Assembly: GCA_937928335.1 (NCBI GenBank)
Contig: CALFWN010000334.1
Location: forward strand, 1 to 5,004
Direction of reading: 5' to 3'
Origin: an uncultured Litoreibacter sp.
GTDB taxonomy: Bacteria; Pseudomonadota; Alphaproteobacteria; Rhodobacterales; Rhodobacteraceae
DNA length: 5,004 nucleotides
Shown: positions 1-5,004 of the stretch, piece by piece
How positions within the stretch are numbered: position 1 is the stretch's first letter
How the letters are laid out: the number at the start of each line of letters is the position of its first letter
Made by a program: the position numbers and the translations under genes
Notes under the pieces: generated by a model
Database searches by the model: none
What the model saw: the letters and a program-made list of their open reading frames with translations, nothing else
Told to the model about the DNA's origin: nothing

Positions 1-205
1 CGGGCAACCTGTCGGGTTTGCTCAGGACAAGCCCGCTGCCCCCCCGCCGGATCACCACCTGATCATCTGCAATCAGCTCGGCCCCCAGCGCGATCAGCTG
101 CACTGCCAGTGACGACTTGCCCGCCCCCGAGGCGCCGGTGATCAGCAGCCCTGCCCCCTCCACTGCAATCGCGGTGCCGTGGGTCAGGTGCGGGTCATCG
201 GCCAT
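1..205 (-). CDS. hprK: HPr kinase (short alphaproteobacterial type), N-terminal part, cut by the window edge
   Basis: The first 68 codons are visible, starting at ATG 205-203; the gene continues past position 1. The protein begins MADDPHLTHG and has a Walker A loop GASGAGKS at residues 24-31, followed by a LIADDQ stretch (residues 44-49) with the paired aspartates (47-48) that lie just after the P-loop in HPr kinases. In this family the enzyme phosphorylates a serine of HPr in the phosphotransferase system. The P-loop comes within the first 31 residues, so the separate N-terminal domain of Firmicute HPrK/P is absent, as is usual in alphaproteobacteria. The start lies 7 bp after the chvG stop with no clear Shine-Dalgarno, so translation is probably coupled to chvG. 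Synteny (chvI-chvG-hprK, normally followed by manX and ptsH) supports the call. What is seen is the P-loop and aspartates; the substrate is inferred from family and context. Confidence 0.9.
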   Translation of the reverse strand, partial: MADDPHLTHGTAIAVEGAGLLITGASGAGKSSLAVQLIALGAELIADDQVVIRRGGSGLVLSKPDRLP

Positions 206-212
206 GCGGGGT

Positions 213-1919
213 TTACGTCGGCAGGCCCACCACGAAGCGCGCGCCAAGCGGCTCTGAGGTGATGTCGGCATCTGTGGGGCGAATGTTTTCGGCCCAGATC
301 ACGCCACCATGCGCTTCCACGATCTGCTTTGAAATCGCAAGGCCAAGCCCCGAATGGTTGCCGAATTGCTGCTCGGGCCGTTCCGAATAGAAGCGGTTGA
401 ACACTTTGTTCAGCGCCTGCTCGGGGATGCCCGGGCCGGTATCTTCCACAACGACCAGTACCCGGTTGTCACGCCGTCGCGCCCAGATGCGCACGGCGTC
501 GCCGTCTTCGCAGAAAGAGGTGGCATTGGTGATCAGGTTCACAAAGACCTGCGCCAGACGGGCCTCCAGCCCATGAATGATGATCGGCTCTCTCGGCACG
601 TCGCGGATGAACTCCACACCTTTCTCCGAGGCCTGCTGGCCCAGATACTCCGTCAGGTTGTTCAGCATCTTCATCAGGTCGAACGGCTCTTCATCTTCCT
701 TGACCAGCTCGCTGTCCAGACGCGACGCGTTGGAGATGTCGCTGACCAGCCGGTCCAGCCGGCGCACGTCATGCTCGATCACATCCAGCAAGCGGGTGCG
801 CTGATCACCGGTCTTGGCGACATGCAGCGTGCCCACCGCAGACCGCAACGAAGCCAGCGGGTTCTTGATCTCATGCGCCACGTCGGCGGCAAATTGTTCG
901 TTGGCGTCAATACGTTCATAAAGCGCCGACACCATGCCCCGCATCGCGCCGGACAGGCGGCCAATCTCGTCGGGACGTGCGGTCAGGTCGGGGATACGCA
1001 CCCGGCTCGGGCTGACCTTGCGCGCATTCTTGTCGCGCCCCAGCTCGGCGGCGGCAGCCAGATCCGACAAGGGGTTGGCAATGGTGGAGGCCAGCACGAG
1101 GCTCAGGCCAATCGACACCAGAATGGCGATGACAAACATCTGCAACACCTGCTCGCGCTCCACACGGACAAGCTGGTCGATCTGGCCCGCAGCGGTGGTC
1201 AGGGCAATCACCCCAGCCGTGCCGCCCGGCAATTCAATCGGGGTCGCCACCGAAAAGATCGACCCGCCCGAGCCGTCAAGCCCGTTGCGCACCTGGGTTT
1301 CCCCCTCAAGCGCCGGCACAAGCAAAAGCCGCGCCTCTTCCTCGCCGCTGGTGCCCGGAGGCGAGATCTCGTCGGCGCCGATAAGGCTCGACATGCCTTC
1401 CCAGATCATCGCCAGAAAATTGGTGATGATGGTCGAGCTGTCATCAGGTTGCAGCGCCTGTGTGCCCGCCAGCGCCTCGCGCTCCTGGCCAACCGTGCTG
1501 GCAATCATCGCCTCGTCAGCGGCAAAGACAAACACATCGATGCCCGGCGCCAGGTCAAGCCCTGACAGAACCTCCTGCGCGGTCAGCCCGCCAGAGCCCG
1601 TCAGCACCGTGGCGCCCTGGCCTGCCAGCCGCGCCTCGAACACATCCGCGATCAGCTCCGCCTCAGAAACAAGCCCGGCCTCGCGCTGCGCCACAAGACT
1701 GTCGCGAAACGGGTTCAGAAACAGGACGCCCGCGACCAGAATGATCAGCGCCAACAGGTTGAATGTGATGATCTTGCGCGCCAGAGGCGACCGGTTCAGC
1801 GAAATTAAATTCCGCTTTTCCCGCGACGACTGAAGTTCGGCCTCGACGGAGCTATGCTCCTCCGTCCAGTCCTCCCCCATTTCCAACTCTGCATTACTCA
1901 CTGGTCTTGCGTCCGCCAC
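213..1919 (-). CDS. chvG: ChvG/ExoS-type membrane sensor histidine kinase
   Basis: A complete 568-residue sensor kinase, a typical length for ChvG. In order: a charged cytoplasmic N-terminus (1-48), membrane segment 1 (about 50-68), a periplasmic sensor domain of roughly 190 residues (70-257), membrane segment 2 (about 259-280), a HAMP-like linker (281-335), and the dimerization/phosphoacceptor helix with VAHEIKNP, where His349 is the phosphorylated residue. The ATPase domain has an N box (NLITNA, Asn461 and Asn465), a G1 box DTGPGIP (493-499), an F box FNRFY (507-511) and a G2 box GLGLAIS (524-530). All catalytic boxes are intact, so it should be active. It is predicted to autophosphorylate and pass phosphate to ChvI, encoded 32 bp upstream. 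The family senses acid or envelope stress; in rhizobia the periplasmic protein ExoR inhibits it, but ExoR is not in this window. The start is GTG (1919-1917), chosen because GAGGA sits 5 nt upstream; a later ATG at codon 14 lacks such a site. Confidence 0.95.
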   Translation of the reverse strand: MADARPVSNAELEMGEDWTEEHSSVEAELQSSREKRNLISLNRSPLARKIITFNLLALIILVAGVLFLNPFRDSLVAQREAGLVSEAELIADVFEARLAGQGATVLTGSGGLTAQEVLSGLDLAPGIDVFVFAADEAMIASTVGQEREALAGTQALQPDDSSTIITNFLAMIWEGMSSLIGADEISPPGTSGEEEARLLLVPALEGETQVRNGLDGSGGSIFSVATPIELPGGTAGVIALTTAAGQIDQLVRVEREQVLQMFVIAILVSIGLSLVLASTIANPLSDLAAAAELGRDKNARKVSPSRVRIPDLTARPDEIGRLSGAMRGMVSALYERIDANEQFAADVAHEIKNPLASLRSAVGTLHVAKTGDQRTRLLDVIEHDVRRLDRLVSDISNASRLDSELVKEDEEPFDLMKMLNNLTEYLGQQASEKGVEFIRDVPREPIIIHGLEARLAQVFVNLITNATSFCEDGDAVRIWARRRDNRVLVVVEDTGPGIPEQALNKVFNRFYSERPEQQFGNHSGLGLAISKQIVEAHGGVIWAENIRPTDADITSEPLGARFVVGLPT

Positions 1920-1924
1920 GGCGA

Positions 1925-1929
1925 TCCTC
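1925..1929 (-). promoter_or_regulatory. Ribosome binding site deciding the chvG GTG start
   Basis: On the minus strand GAGGA lies 5 nt before the GTG at 1919, inside the 32-bp chvI-chvG gap. This match to the anti-Shine-Dalgarno is what favours the GTG over the in-frame GTG at codon 7 and ATG at codon 14. Confidence 0.65.
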
Positions 1930-1951
1930 GACGCTAAAAGGTGATCGTTAC

Positions 1952-2653
1952 TTACTCTTCGTTATACCTGTAGCCGATGCCATACAGGGTCTCAATCGCA
2001 GAGAACTCGTCATCGGCCGTCCGCATCTTCTTGCGCAGCCGTTTGATATGGCTGTCGATGGTGCGGTCATCCACATAGACCTGATCATCATAGGCCACGT
2101 CCATCAGCTGGTCGCGCGACTTCACAAAGCCGGGGCGTTGCGCCAGGGCCTGCAACAGCAAGAACTCCGTCACGGTCAGCGACACGTCATTGCCCTTCCA
2201 CGATACCGTGTGGCGCAGCGGGTCCATCACCAGATCGCCACGCTCCATCGTCTGGGCCACTTCGCCCTCGCCCGCATCGTCCTTCGCGATGGCTTCCTTG
2301 CGGCGCAGGATGGCGCGGATACGCTCCACCAGCAGGCGCTGCGAAAATGGTTTGCGCACATAATCATCGGCACCCATGCGCAGGCCCAGAACCTCGTCGA
2401 TCTCGTCATCCTTGGAGGTCAGGAAAATCACCGGCACTTCGGATTTCTGGCGCAGGCGCTGCAGCAAATCCATCCCGTCCATGCGCGGCATCTTGATGTC
2501 CAGCACGGCCATGTCAGGCATCTTGCGGGCAAAGGCGTCGAGCGCGCTTTGGCCGTCATTATATGTCTCAACCTCGAAGCCTTCAGCCTCAAGGGTCATC
2601 TGAACGGAGGTCAGAATGTTCCGGTCATCGTCCACCAATGCAATCTTCGACAT
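1952..2653 (-). CDS. chvI: ChvI, OmpR/PhoB-family response regulator
   Basis: A complete 233-residue response regulator. The receiver domain (1-118) has the acidic pocket Asp8-Asp9, the phospho-acceptor Asp52 in VLDIKMP, Thr79 and the invariant Lys101 in RKPF. A short acidic linker (120-135) leads to a winged-helix DNA-binding domain (136-231) with the recognition helix [14 protein letters not shown] at 196-209 and the wing ending YGIGYRY. It is a cytoplasmic transcription factor expected to be phosphorylated by ChvG and to bind direct-repeat DNA as a dimer. In rhizobia and Agrobacterium the ChvG/ChvI pair controls envelope, exopolysaccharide, motility and acid-response genes, and pckA. It is the first gene of the minus-strand chvI-chvG-hprK operon. 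The ATG at 2653 is supported by AAAGGG at 2666-2661, 7 nt upstream. Divergence from pckA across a shared 366-bp region fits direct regulation of pckA and autoregulation, which is inference here. Confidence 0.96.
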   Translation of the reverse strand: MSKIALVDDDRNILTSVQMTLEAEGFEVETYNDGQSALDAFARKMPDMAVLDIKMPRMDGMDLLQRLRQKSEVPVIFLTSKDDEIDEVLGLRMGADDYVRKPFSQRLLVERIRAILRRKEAIAKDDAGEGEVAQTMERGDLVMDPLRHTVSWKGNDVSLTVTEFLLLQALAQRPGFVKSRDQLMDVAYDDQVYVDDRTIDSHIKRLRKKMRTADDEFSAIETLYGIGYRYNEE

Positions 2654-2695
2654 GTGGAAACCCTTTATATTGCTCGATTATTCTTATTTTGGCAC

Positions 2696-2724
2696 ATCAT
2701 CTGCCGAGACCCGGCGGGAATCAA
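2696..2724 (-). promoter_or_regulatory. Weak candidate sigma-70 promoter for chvI-chvG-hprK
   Basis: TTGATT (-35-like, 4 of 6) and GATGAT (-10-like, 4 of 6) are separated by 17 bp, about 43 bp upstream of the chvI ATG. The spacing is ideal but the hexamers are poor. The GTTGA half of a possible OmpR-type direct repeat overlaps the -35, which would suit autoregulation by ChvI. Low confidence. Confidence 0.2.
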
Positions 2725-2832
2725 CATTTTTGTGACGAATCAGCTTCGACGCGGTGCTATTTGGCCATTTGCACCCTAATGTTTGACTAATATGCCGCAC
2801 ATTGGGCGATTTCGCCGCGCGGGATCGGGTCA

Positions 2833-2868
2833 TGATAACGCTAACGGCGGGCTGATAACGCTAACGGC
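2833..2868. promoter_or_regulatory. Tandem LacI-family-like operators upstream of pckA
   Basis: TGATAACGCTAACGGC occurs twice without a mismatch, at 2833-2848 and 2853-2868, so the period is exactly 20 bp, about two helical turns. Within each copy GATAACGCTAAC fits the imperfect dyad G-N-T-A-N-C-G-N-T-A-N-C with a central CG, which is the usual form of LacI/GalR-family operators. The copies end about 152 bp before the pckA ATG. Family knowledge: LacI-type regulators CceR (Rhodobacter) and PckR (Sinorhizobium) control central carbon genes including pckA. That one of these binds here is inference. Two sites on the same face of the helix would allow cooperative binding. Depending on the start site they could activate from upstream or repress from downstream of a promoter near 2783. 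Confidence 0.6.
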
Positions 2869-3007
2869 AGCGCTCGCAACGGTTCCCCGGTGAAACCCGC
2901 GTTGTTATACCTCAATTGTGCCGCATTCACGCGACACCTTGCGGAAACCGGCCCGTGTCTGGCCACCGTATGGATAGCAAGTTTACGAGACGTCAGCCCC
3001 TCGCGTC

Positions 3008-3013
3008 AGGAGA
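3008..3013 (+). promoter_or_regulatory. pckA ribosome binding site
   Basis: AGGAGA lies 6 nt before ATG 3020-3022. It is a strong Shine-Dalgarno and fixes the pckA start, consistent with the protein starting close to where PckA homologues begin. Confidence 0.8.
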
Positions 3014-3019
3014 CCTCAA

Positions 3020-4618
3020 ATGAACCAAGGACGTGTGAACCCAGCTCAAACGCTGGAAACGCAAGGTATTTCTGAACTCGCGGAGGTGCATTACAATTAT
3101 CGCGAACCCGCCTTGATCGAGGCCGCGCTCAAACGCGGCGAGGGCACGCTGGGCAAAGGCGGCGCCTTTCTGGTCACCACCGGCACCCATACGGGCCGCT
3201 CCCCGAAAGACAAGTTCGTGGTGCGCAGCCCAAGCGTCGAAGACAGCATCTGGTGGGACAACAACGCCCCGATGGAGGCCGCCAGTTTCGACCTGCTCGA
3301 GGCCGATATGAAGGCCCATATGAAAGGCGGGAAATTCTTCGTCCAGGATCTCTTTGGCGGGGCCGATCCCGCCCACCGGCTCGATGTTCGCGTCGTGACA
3401 GAGCTGGCCTGGCACGGCCTGTTCATCCGTCACCTGCTGCGCCGCCCCGAGCTGAAGGAGCTTGACAGCTTCACCCCGGAATACACCATCATCAACTGCC
3501 CCAGCTTCAAGGCCGACCCCGCCAGGCATGGCTGCCGGTCCGAGACCGTCATCGCGATGAATTTCGACAAGAAGCTGATCCTGATCGGCGGCACCGCCTA
3601 TGCGGGCGAAAACAAGAAATCGGTCTTCTCGCTGCTGAACTACCTGCTGCCCGAAAAAGGCATCATGCCGATGCACTGCTCCGCCAATCACGCGCCCGGC
3701 AACCCCGCCGACACCGCCGTGTTCTTCGGCCTTTCGGGCACCGGCAAGACCACTCTGTCTGCCGAACCCGGTCGCACGCTGATCGGCGATGATGAGCATG
3801 GCTGGTCCGACCGCGGTTCCTTCAATTTCGAGGGCGGCTGCTACGCCAAGACCATCAACCTGTCACCCACCGCCGAGCCCGAGATCTACGCCACCACCTC
3901 GAAATTCGGCACCGTGATCGAGAACATGATCTTTGATCCTGAAACCAAGGATCTCGATTTCGACGATGACAGCCTGACCGCCAATATGCGCTGCGCCTAC
4001 CCGCTGCATTATATCTCGAACGCCTCTGACACGGCACTCGGCGGCCACCCCAAAAACGTCATCATGCTGACCTGCGATGCCTTCGGCGTGCTGCCCCCCA
4101 TCGCCCGGCTGACACCGGCGCAGGCCATGTATCATTTCCTGTCCGGCTTCACCTCGAAAGTCGCGGGCACAGAGCGTGGCGTGACCGAACCTGAGCCCAC
4201 CTTCTCCACCTGTTTCGGCGCGCCCTTCATGCCCCGCCGCCCGGAGGTCTACGGCAAGCTCTTGCAGGAAAAAATCGCCAAACACGGCTCCACCTGCTGG
4301 CTGGTCAATACCGGCTGGACCGGCGGCGCTTACGGCACCGGCTCTCGCATGCCCATCCGCGCCACGCGTGCACTTCTGAACGCAGCCCTGGACGGCTCGC
4401 TCGACAAGGGCACATTCCGCAAGGACGCCAATTTCGGCTTCGAGGTCCCGGTCTCCGCCGAAGGCGTCGCCGACGTGATCCTCGACCCCCGCCGCACATG
4501 GGACAACCCGGAAGCCTATGACCGTCAGGCGGCCAAACTGGTCACGATGTTCTCGGAAAATTTCGAGCAATACATCCCCCATATCGACGCCGACGTCAAA
4601 GCCGCCGCCATCGGCTAA
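3020..4618 (+). CDS. pckA: Phosphoenolpyruvate carboxykinase (ATP)
   Basis: A complete 532-residue enzyme of normal family length, ending in TAA. It converts oxaloacetate and ATP to phosphoenolpyruvate, CO2 and ADP in the cytoplasm, the committed step from TCA intermediates to gluconeogenesis. Visible residues, matched from memory to the E. coli enzyme: Arg60 in TGRSPKDK (substrate binding); Tyr194 in TAYAGE; Lys199-Lys200 and His219 in MHCSAN (metal and substrate); the P-loop GLSGTGKTT at 237-245 with Lys243; the kinase-2 motif LIGDDEHGW at 254-262 with Asp257-Asp258 (metal); Arg324 in NMRCAYP; and the adenine-side [12 protein letters not shown] region (376-387). The P-loop plus GDDEHGW pattern marks the ATP-dependent rather than the GTP-dependent class. 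No key residue is missing. It is divergent from chvI, an arrangement known in rhizobia and Agrobacterium where ChvG/ChvI influences pckA. The tandem operator upstream suggests carbon-source control. No clear intrinsic terminator follows directly. Confidence 0.98.
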   Translation: MNQGRVNPAQTLETQGISELAEVHYNYREPALIEAALKRGEGTLGKGGAFLVTTGTHTGRSPKDKFVVRSPSVEDSIWWDNNAPMEAASFDLLEADMKAHMKGGKFFVQDLFGGADPAHRLDVRVVTELAWHGLFIRHLLRRPELKELDSFTPEYTIINCPSFKADPARHGCRSETVIAMNFDKKLILIGGTAYAGENKKSVFSLLNYLLPEKGIMPMHCSANHAPGNPADTAVFFGLSGTGKTTLSAEPGRTLIGDDEHGWSDRGSFNFEGGCYAKTINLSPTAEPEIYATTSKFGTVIENMIFDPETKDLDFDDDSLTANMRCAYPLHYISNASDTALGGHPKNVIMLTCDAFGVLPPIARLTPAQAMYHFLSGFTSKVAGTERGVTEPEPTFSTCFGAPFMPRRPEVYGKLLQEKIAKHGSTCWLVNTGWTGGAYGTGSRMPIRATRALLNAALDGSLDKGTFRKDANFGFEVPVSAEGVADVILDPRRTWDNPEAYDRQAAKLVTMFSENFEQYIPHIDADVKAAAIG

Positions 4619-4680
4619 GCCGCAACACATACCCCAACGGCCCGCCCCCGCTCAAGGATCGGATCAGCCCCACAAACCAC

Positions 4681-4746
4681 GTTCCACGGAGTGTCATCCC
4701 CCGTCCCACGAAGCGTCATCTCCGGTTCCACGGAGCGTCATCCCCG
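4681..4746 (+). repeat. Three tandem copies of a 22-bp unit
   Basis: Copies lie at 4681-4702, 4703-4724 and 4725-4746, all exactly 22 bp. Each consists of a GTTCCACGGAGC-type half followed by a GTCATCCCCG-type half. Copy 1 differs from copy 3 at two positions (GTGTCATC for GCGTCATC, and the last base); copy 2 differs at three (GTCCC, CGAAG and ATCTCC). The GTCATCCCCG half of copy 3 is also the outer tip of the inverted-repeat element that begins at 4737, so the array looks like repeated duplication of the element's left boundary with its flank. Confidence 0.85.
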
Positions 4747-4818
4747 CGAATGCGGGGACCCCGACGGCTCCAAGGACAGACCTTCATTCACCAAGCTCCC
4801 CGCTTTCGCGAGGATGAC
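4737..4818. repeat. 82-bp palindromic element with 22-bp terminal inverted repeats
   Basis: The left end (4737-4758) begins GTCATCC and ends GCGGGGA; the right end (4797-4818) is its reverse complement at 20 of 22 positions, with 38 bp between. Each end is itself a small hairpin: CCCCGC-GAAT-GCGGGG at 4742-4757 on the left and the same with one mismatch on the right. The size and structure match a non-autonomous REP or miniature inverted-repeat element. From memory it resembles the GTCATyCCCGCGAA...GCGGGrA palindromes scattered between genes in many proteobacteria. It encodes nothing. Transcribed from pckA it would form a long stem that could stabilise the mRNA 3' end or help termination, although there is no T-run. 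A target-site duplication is not obvious because the left flank is the tandem array. Confidence 0.8.
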
Positions 4819-4853
4819 AGCACAAGATACCCCCAAGGGCATCGCCAACCCGT

Positions 4854-4903
4854 CAAACCAAAGGTTTGCCTCTGGCAAAACCGGGCGGTCTGGCAATGCC
4901 CGG
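4854..4903. repeat. Cluster of overlapping hairpins, possible Rho-type terminator or dispersed repeat
   Basis: Three stems compete here: CAAACC-AAA-GGTTTG (4854-4868); GGTTTGCC-TCT-GGCAAAACC with one bulged A (4863-4882); and CCGGGC with GCCCGG across an 11-nt loop (4881-4903). The first two share 4863-4868 and the last two share 4881-4882, so the structures are mutually exclusive in RNA. No T-run follows any stem, so a classical intrinsic terminator is not supported. It could end pckA transcription in a Rho-dependent way, be a dispersed non-coding repeat, or be leader RNA of a gene starting near 4942. The stems are seen; the function is unknown. Confidence 0.4.
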
Positions 4904-4941
4904 CGCGCTGTGCGCTTGAGTCCGGGCGGGTACGGCGGTGA

Positions 4942-5004
4942 ATGAACATCCGCTTCGATCCCATGTTGCGTTTTTTCCGTACGGCGACGAAAGTCAGCTT
5001 TAAA
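4942..5004 (+). CDS. Possible start of an unrecognised protein, cut by the window edge
   Basis: An open frame starts at ATG 4942-4944 and runs to the edge, 21 codons: MNIRFDPMLRFFRTATKVSF plus one Lys. A TGA in the same frame ends directly before the ATG, so the start must be here or at the in-frame ATG 4963. GGCGGTGA directly abuts the first ATG and is too close for a good ribosome binding site, and the second ATG has none. The Arg/Phe-rich basic N-terminus is plausible for a protein but I recognise no family. It may equally be non-coding. Confidence 0.3.
   Translation, partial: MNIRFDPMLRFFRTATKVSFK

Larger units (their letters stand above)
2654..3019. promoter_or_regulatory. Divergent chvI / pckA control region
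   Basis: 366 bp with no credible gene, separating the start codons of chvI (minus) and pckA (plus). The chvI-proximal 130 bp are visibly richer in A+T than the flanking genes. Visible elements are: a perfect 16-bp direct repeat (2833-2868, listed separately); CTAAT direct repeats 11 bp apart (2776-2780 and 2787-2791); on the minus strand GTCAC (2736-2732) followed 11 bp later by GTTGA (2725-2721); and a good -35-like TTGACT on the plus strand at 2783-2788 without a convincing -10. On the minus strand TTGATT (2724-2719) and GATGAT (2701-2696) with a 17-bp spacer form a weak promoter candidate for chvI. Nothing near pckA matches a strong sigma-70 promoter, so its transcription start cannot be fixed by eye and may depend on an activator. 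Confidence 0.75.
4619..4941. other. Intergenic region downstream of pckA, filled with repeats
   Basis: About 320 bp with no convincing gene on either strand. The open frames here read through repeats and hairpins, give low-complexity Pro/Arg/Ser-rich peptides and lack ribosome binding sites. The first 60 bp after pckA (4619-4680) show no hairpin with a T-run, so no intrinsic terminator is visible there. The rest contains the 22-bp tandem repeats, the inverted-repeat element and the hairpin cluster listed separately. Confidence 0.7.

Noticed and set aside
354..1833. Long plus-strand open frames opposite chvG (403 and 299 codons)
   Set aside because: They lie antisense to an intact, motif-complete ChvG. 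High GC at third positions keeps antisense frames open. The translations are rich in His/Arg/Gln or Ser/Arg/Pro, without recognisable domains.
1907..2779. 290-codon plus-strand frame opposite chvI
   Set aside because: Antisense shadow of a complete response regulator; no domain and no ribosome binding site seen.
2805..2816. Short inverted repeat GGCGA-TT-TCGCC in the control region
   Set aside because: Only 5 bp per arm in GC-rich DNA; it could occur by chance and has no supporting context.
2890..3075. 61-codon plus-strand frame crossing the pckA start
   Set aside because: Overlaps the pckA ribosome binding site and first codons in another frame; no ribosome binding site of its own and no family resemblance.
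2993..4630. Minus-strand frames of 268 and 255 codons opposite pckA
   Set aside because: Antisense shadows of a fully conserved PckA; Gly/Ala-rich compositions with no motif.
4681..4746. Tandem repeats as a CRISPR array
   Set aside because: The 22-bp units are directly adjacent with no unique spacers between them, and no cas gene is present.
4742..4757. Palindrome CCCCGC-GAAT-GCGGGG as an intrinsic terminator of pckA
   Set aside because: The stem is followed by ACCCCGACGG, not a T-run, so it lacks the second half of an intrinsic terminator.
4518..4945. Plus-strand frames of 63-99 codons running through the repeats
   Set aside because: Their translations are just the palindromic repeat read as protein (for example IPANAGTP), a common false gene in repeat regions.
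4740..5004. Open minus-strand frame from the right edge to about 4740
   Set aside because: It reads through the hairpin cluster and the inverted-repeat element (AVILAKAG, SPHSRG), which is typical of repeat-derived spurious translation; no conserved domain is visible.

Overview
This window looks like a chromosomal segment from an alphaproteobacterium, most likely a Rhodobacterales/Roseobacter-type organism. The basis is the gene order hprK - chvG - chvI <-> pckA, the high-GC codon use, and protein features typical of that group: a short HPr kinase without an N-terminal domain, a ChvG-type histidine kinase with a long cytoplasmic N-terminus, and an ATP-dependent PEP carboxykinase. The assignment comes from reading motifs and synteny by eye; no search was run.

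Layout. Positions 1-2653 hold a minus-strand operon read right to left: chvI (response regulator, 2653-1952), chvG (sensor kinase, GTG start, 1919-213) and hprK (HPr kinase, from 205, running off the left edge). Gaps are 32 bp and 7 bp, so the three genes are probably co-transcribed. Positions 2654-3019 are a 366-bp divergent control region. It carries a perfect 16-bp direct repeat (2833-2848 and 2853-2868) whose core fits a LacI-family operator, plus weaker 11-bp-periodic direct repeats of the kind OmpR-family regulators such as ChvI can bind. pckA (3020-4618, plus strand) follows with a good ribosome binding site.

Positions 4619-4941 contain no convincing gene. They hold three tandem copies of a 22-bp unit (4681-4746), the last running into an 82-bp element with 22-bp terminal inverted repeats (4737-4818). 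Several overlapping GC-rich hairpins follow (4854-4903). A possible new reading frame begins at 4942 and leaves the window after 21 codons.

How the genes fit together. ChvG/ChvI is an envelope- and acid-responsive two-component system. HPr kinase belongs to the regulatory (nitrogen-type) phosphotransferase system that senses carbon and energy state. PckA is the entry step to gluconeogenesis. Linkage of these three functions is a known alphaproteobacterial arrangement, and ChvI control of pckA has been reported in rhizobia and Agrobacterium. The tandem operator suggests a second carbon-status input on pckA by a LacI-type regulator of the CceR/PckR kind. I found no evidence of a wholly new system; the most interesting parts are the control region and the repeat cluster downstream of pckA.
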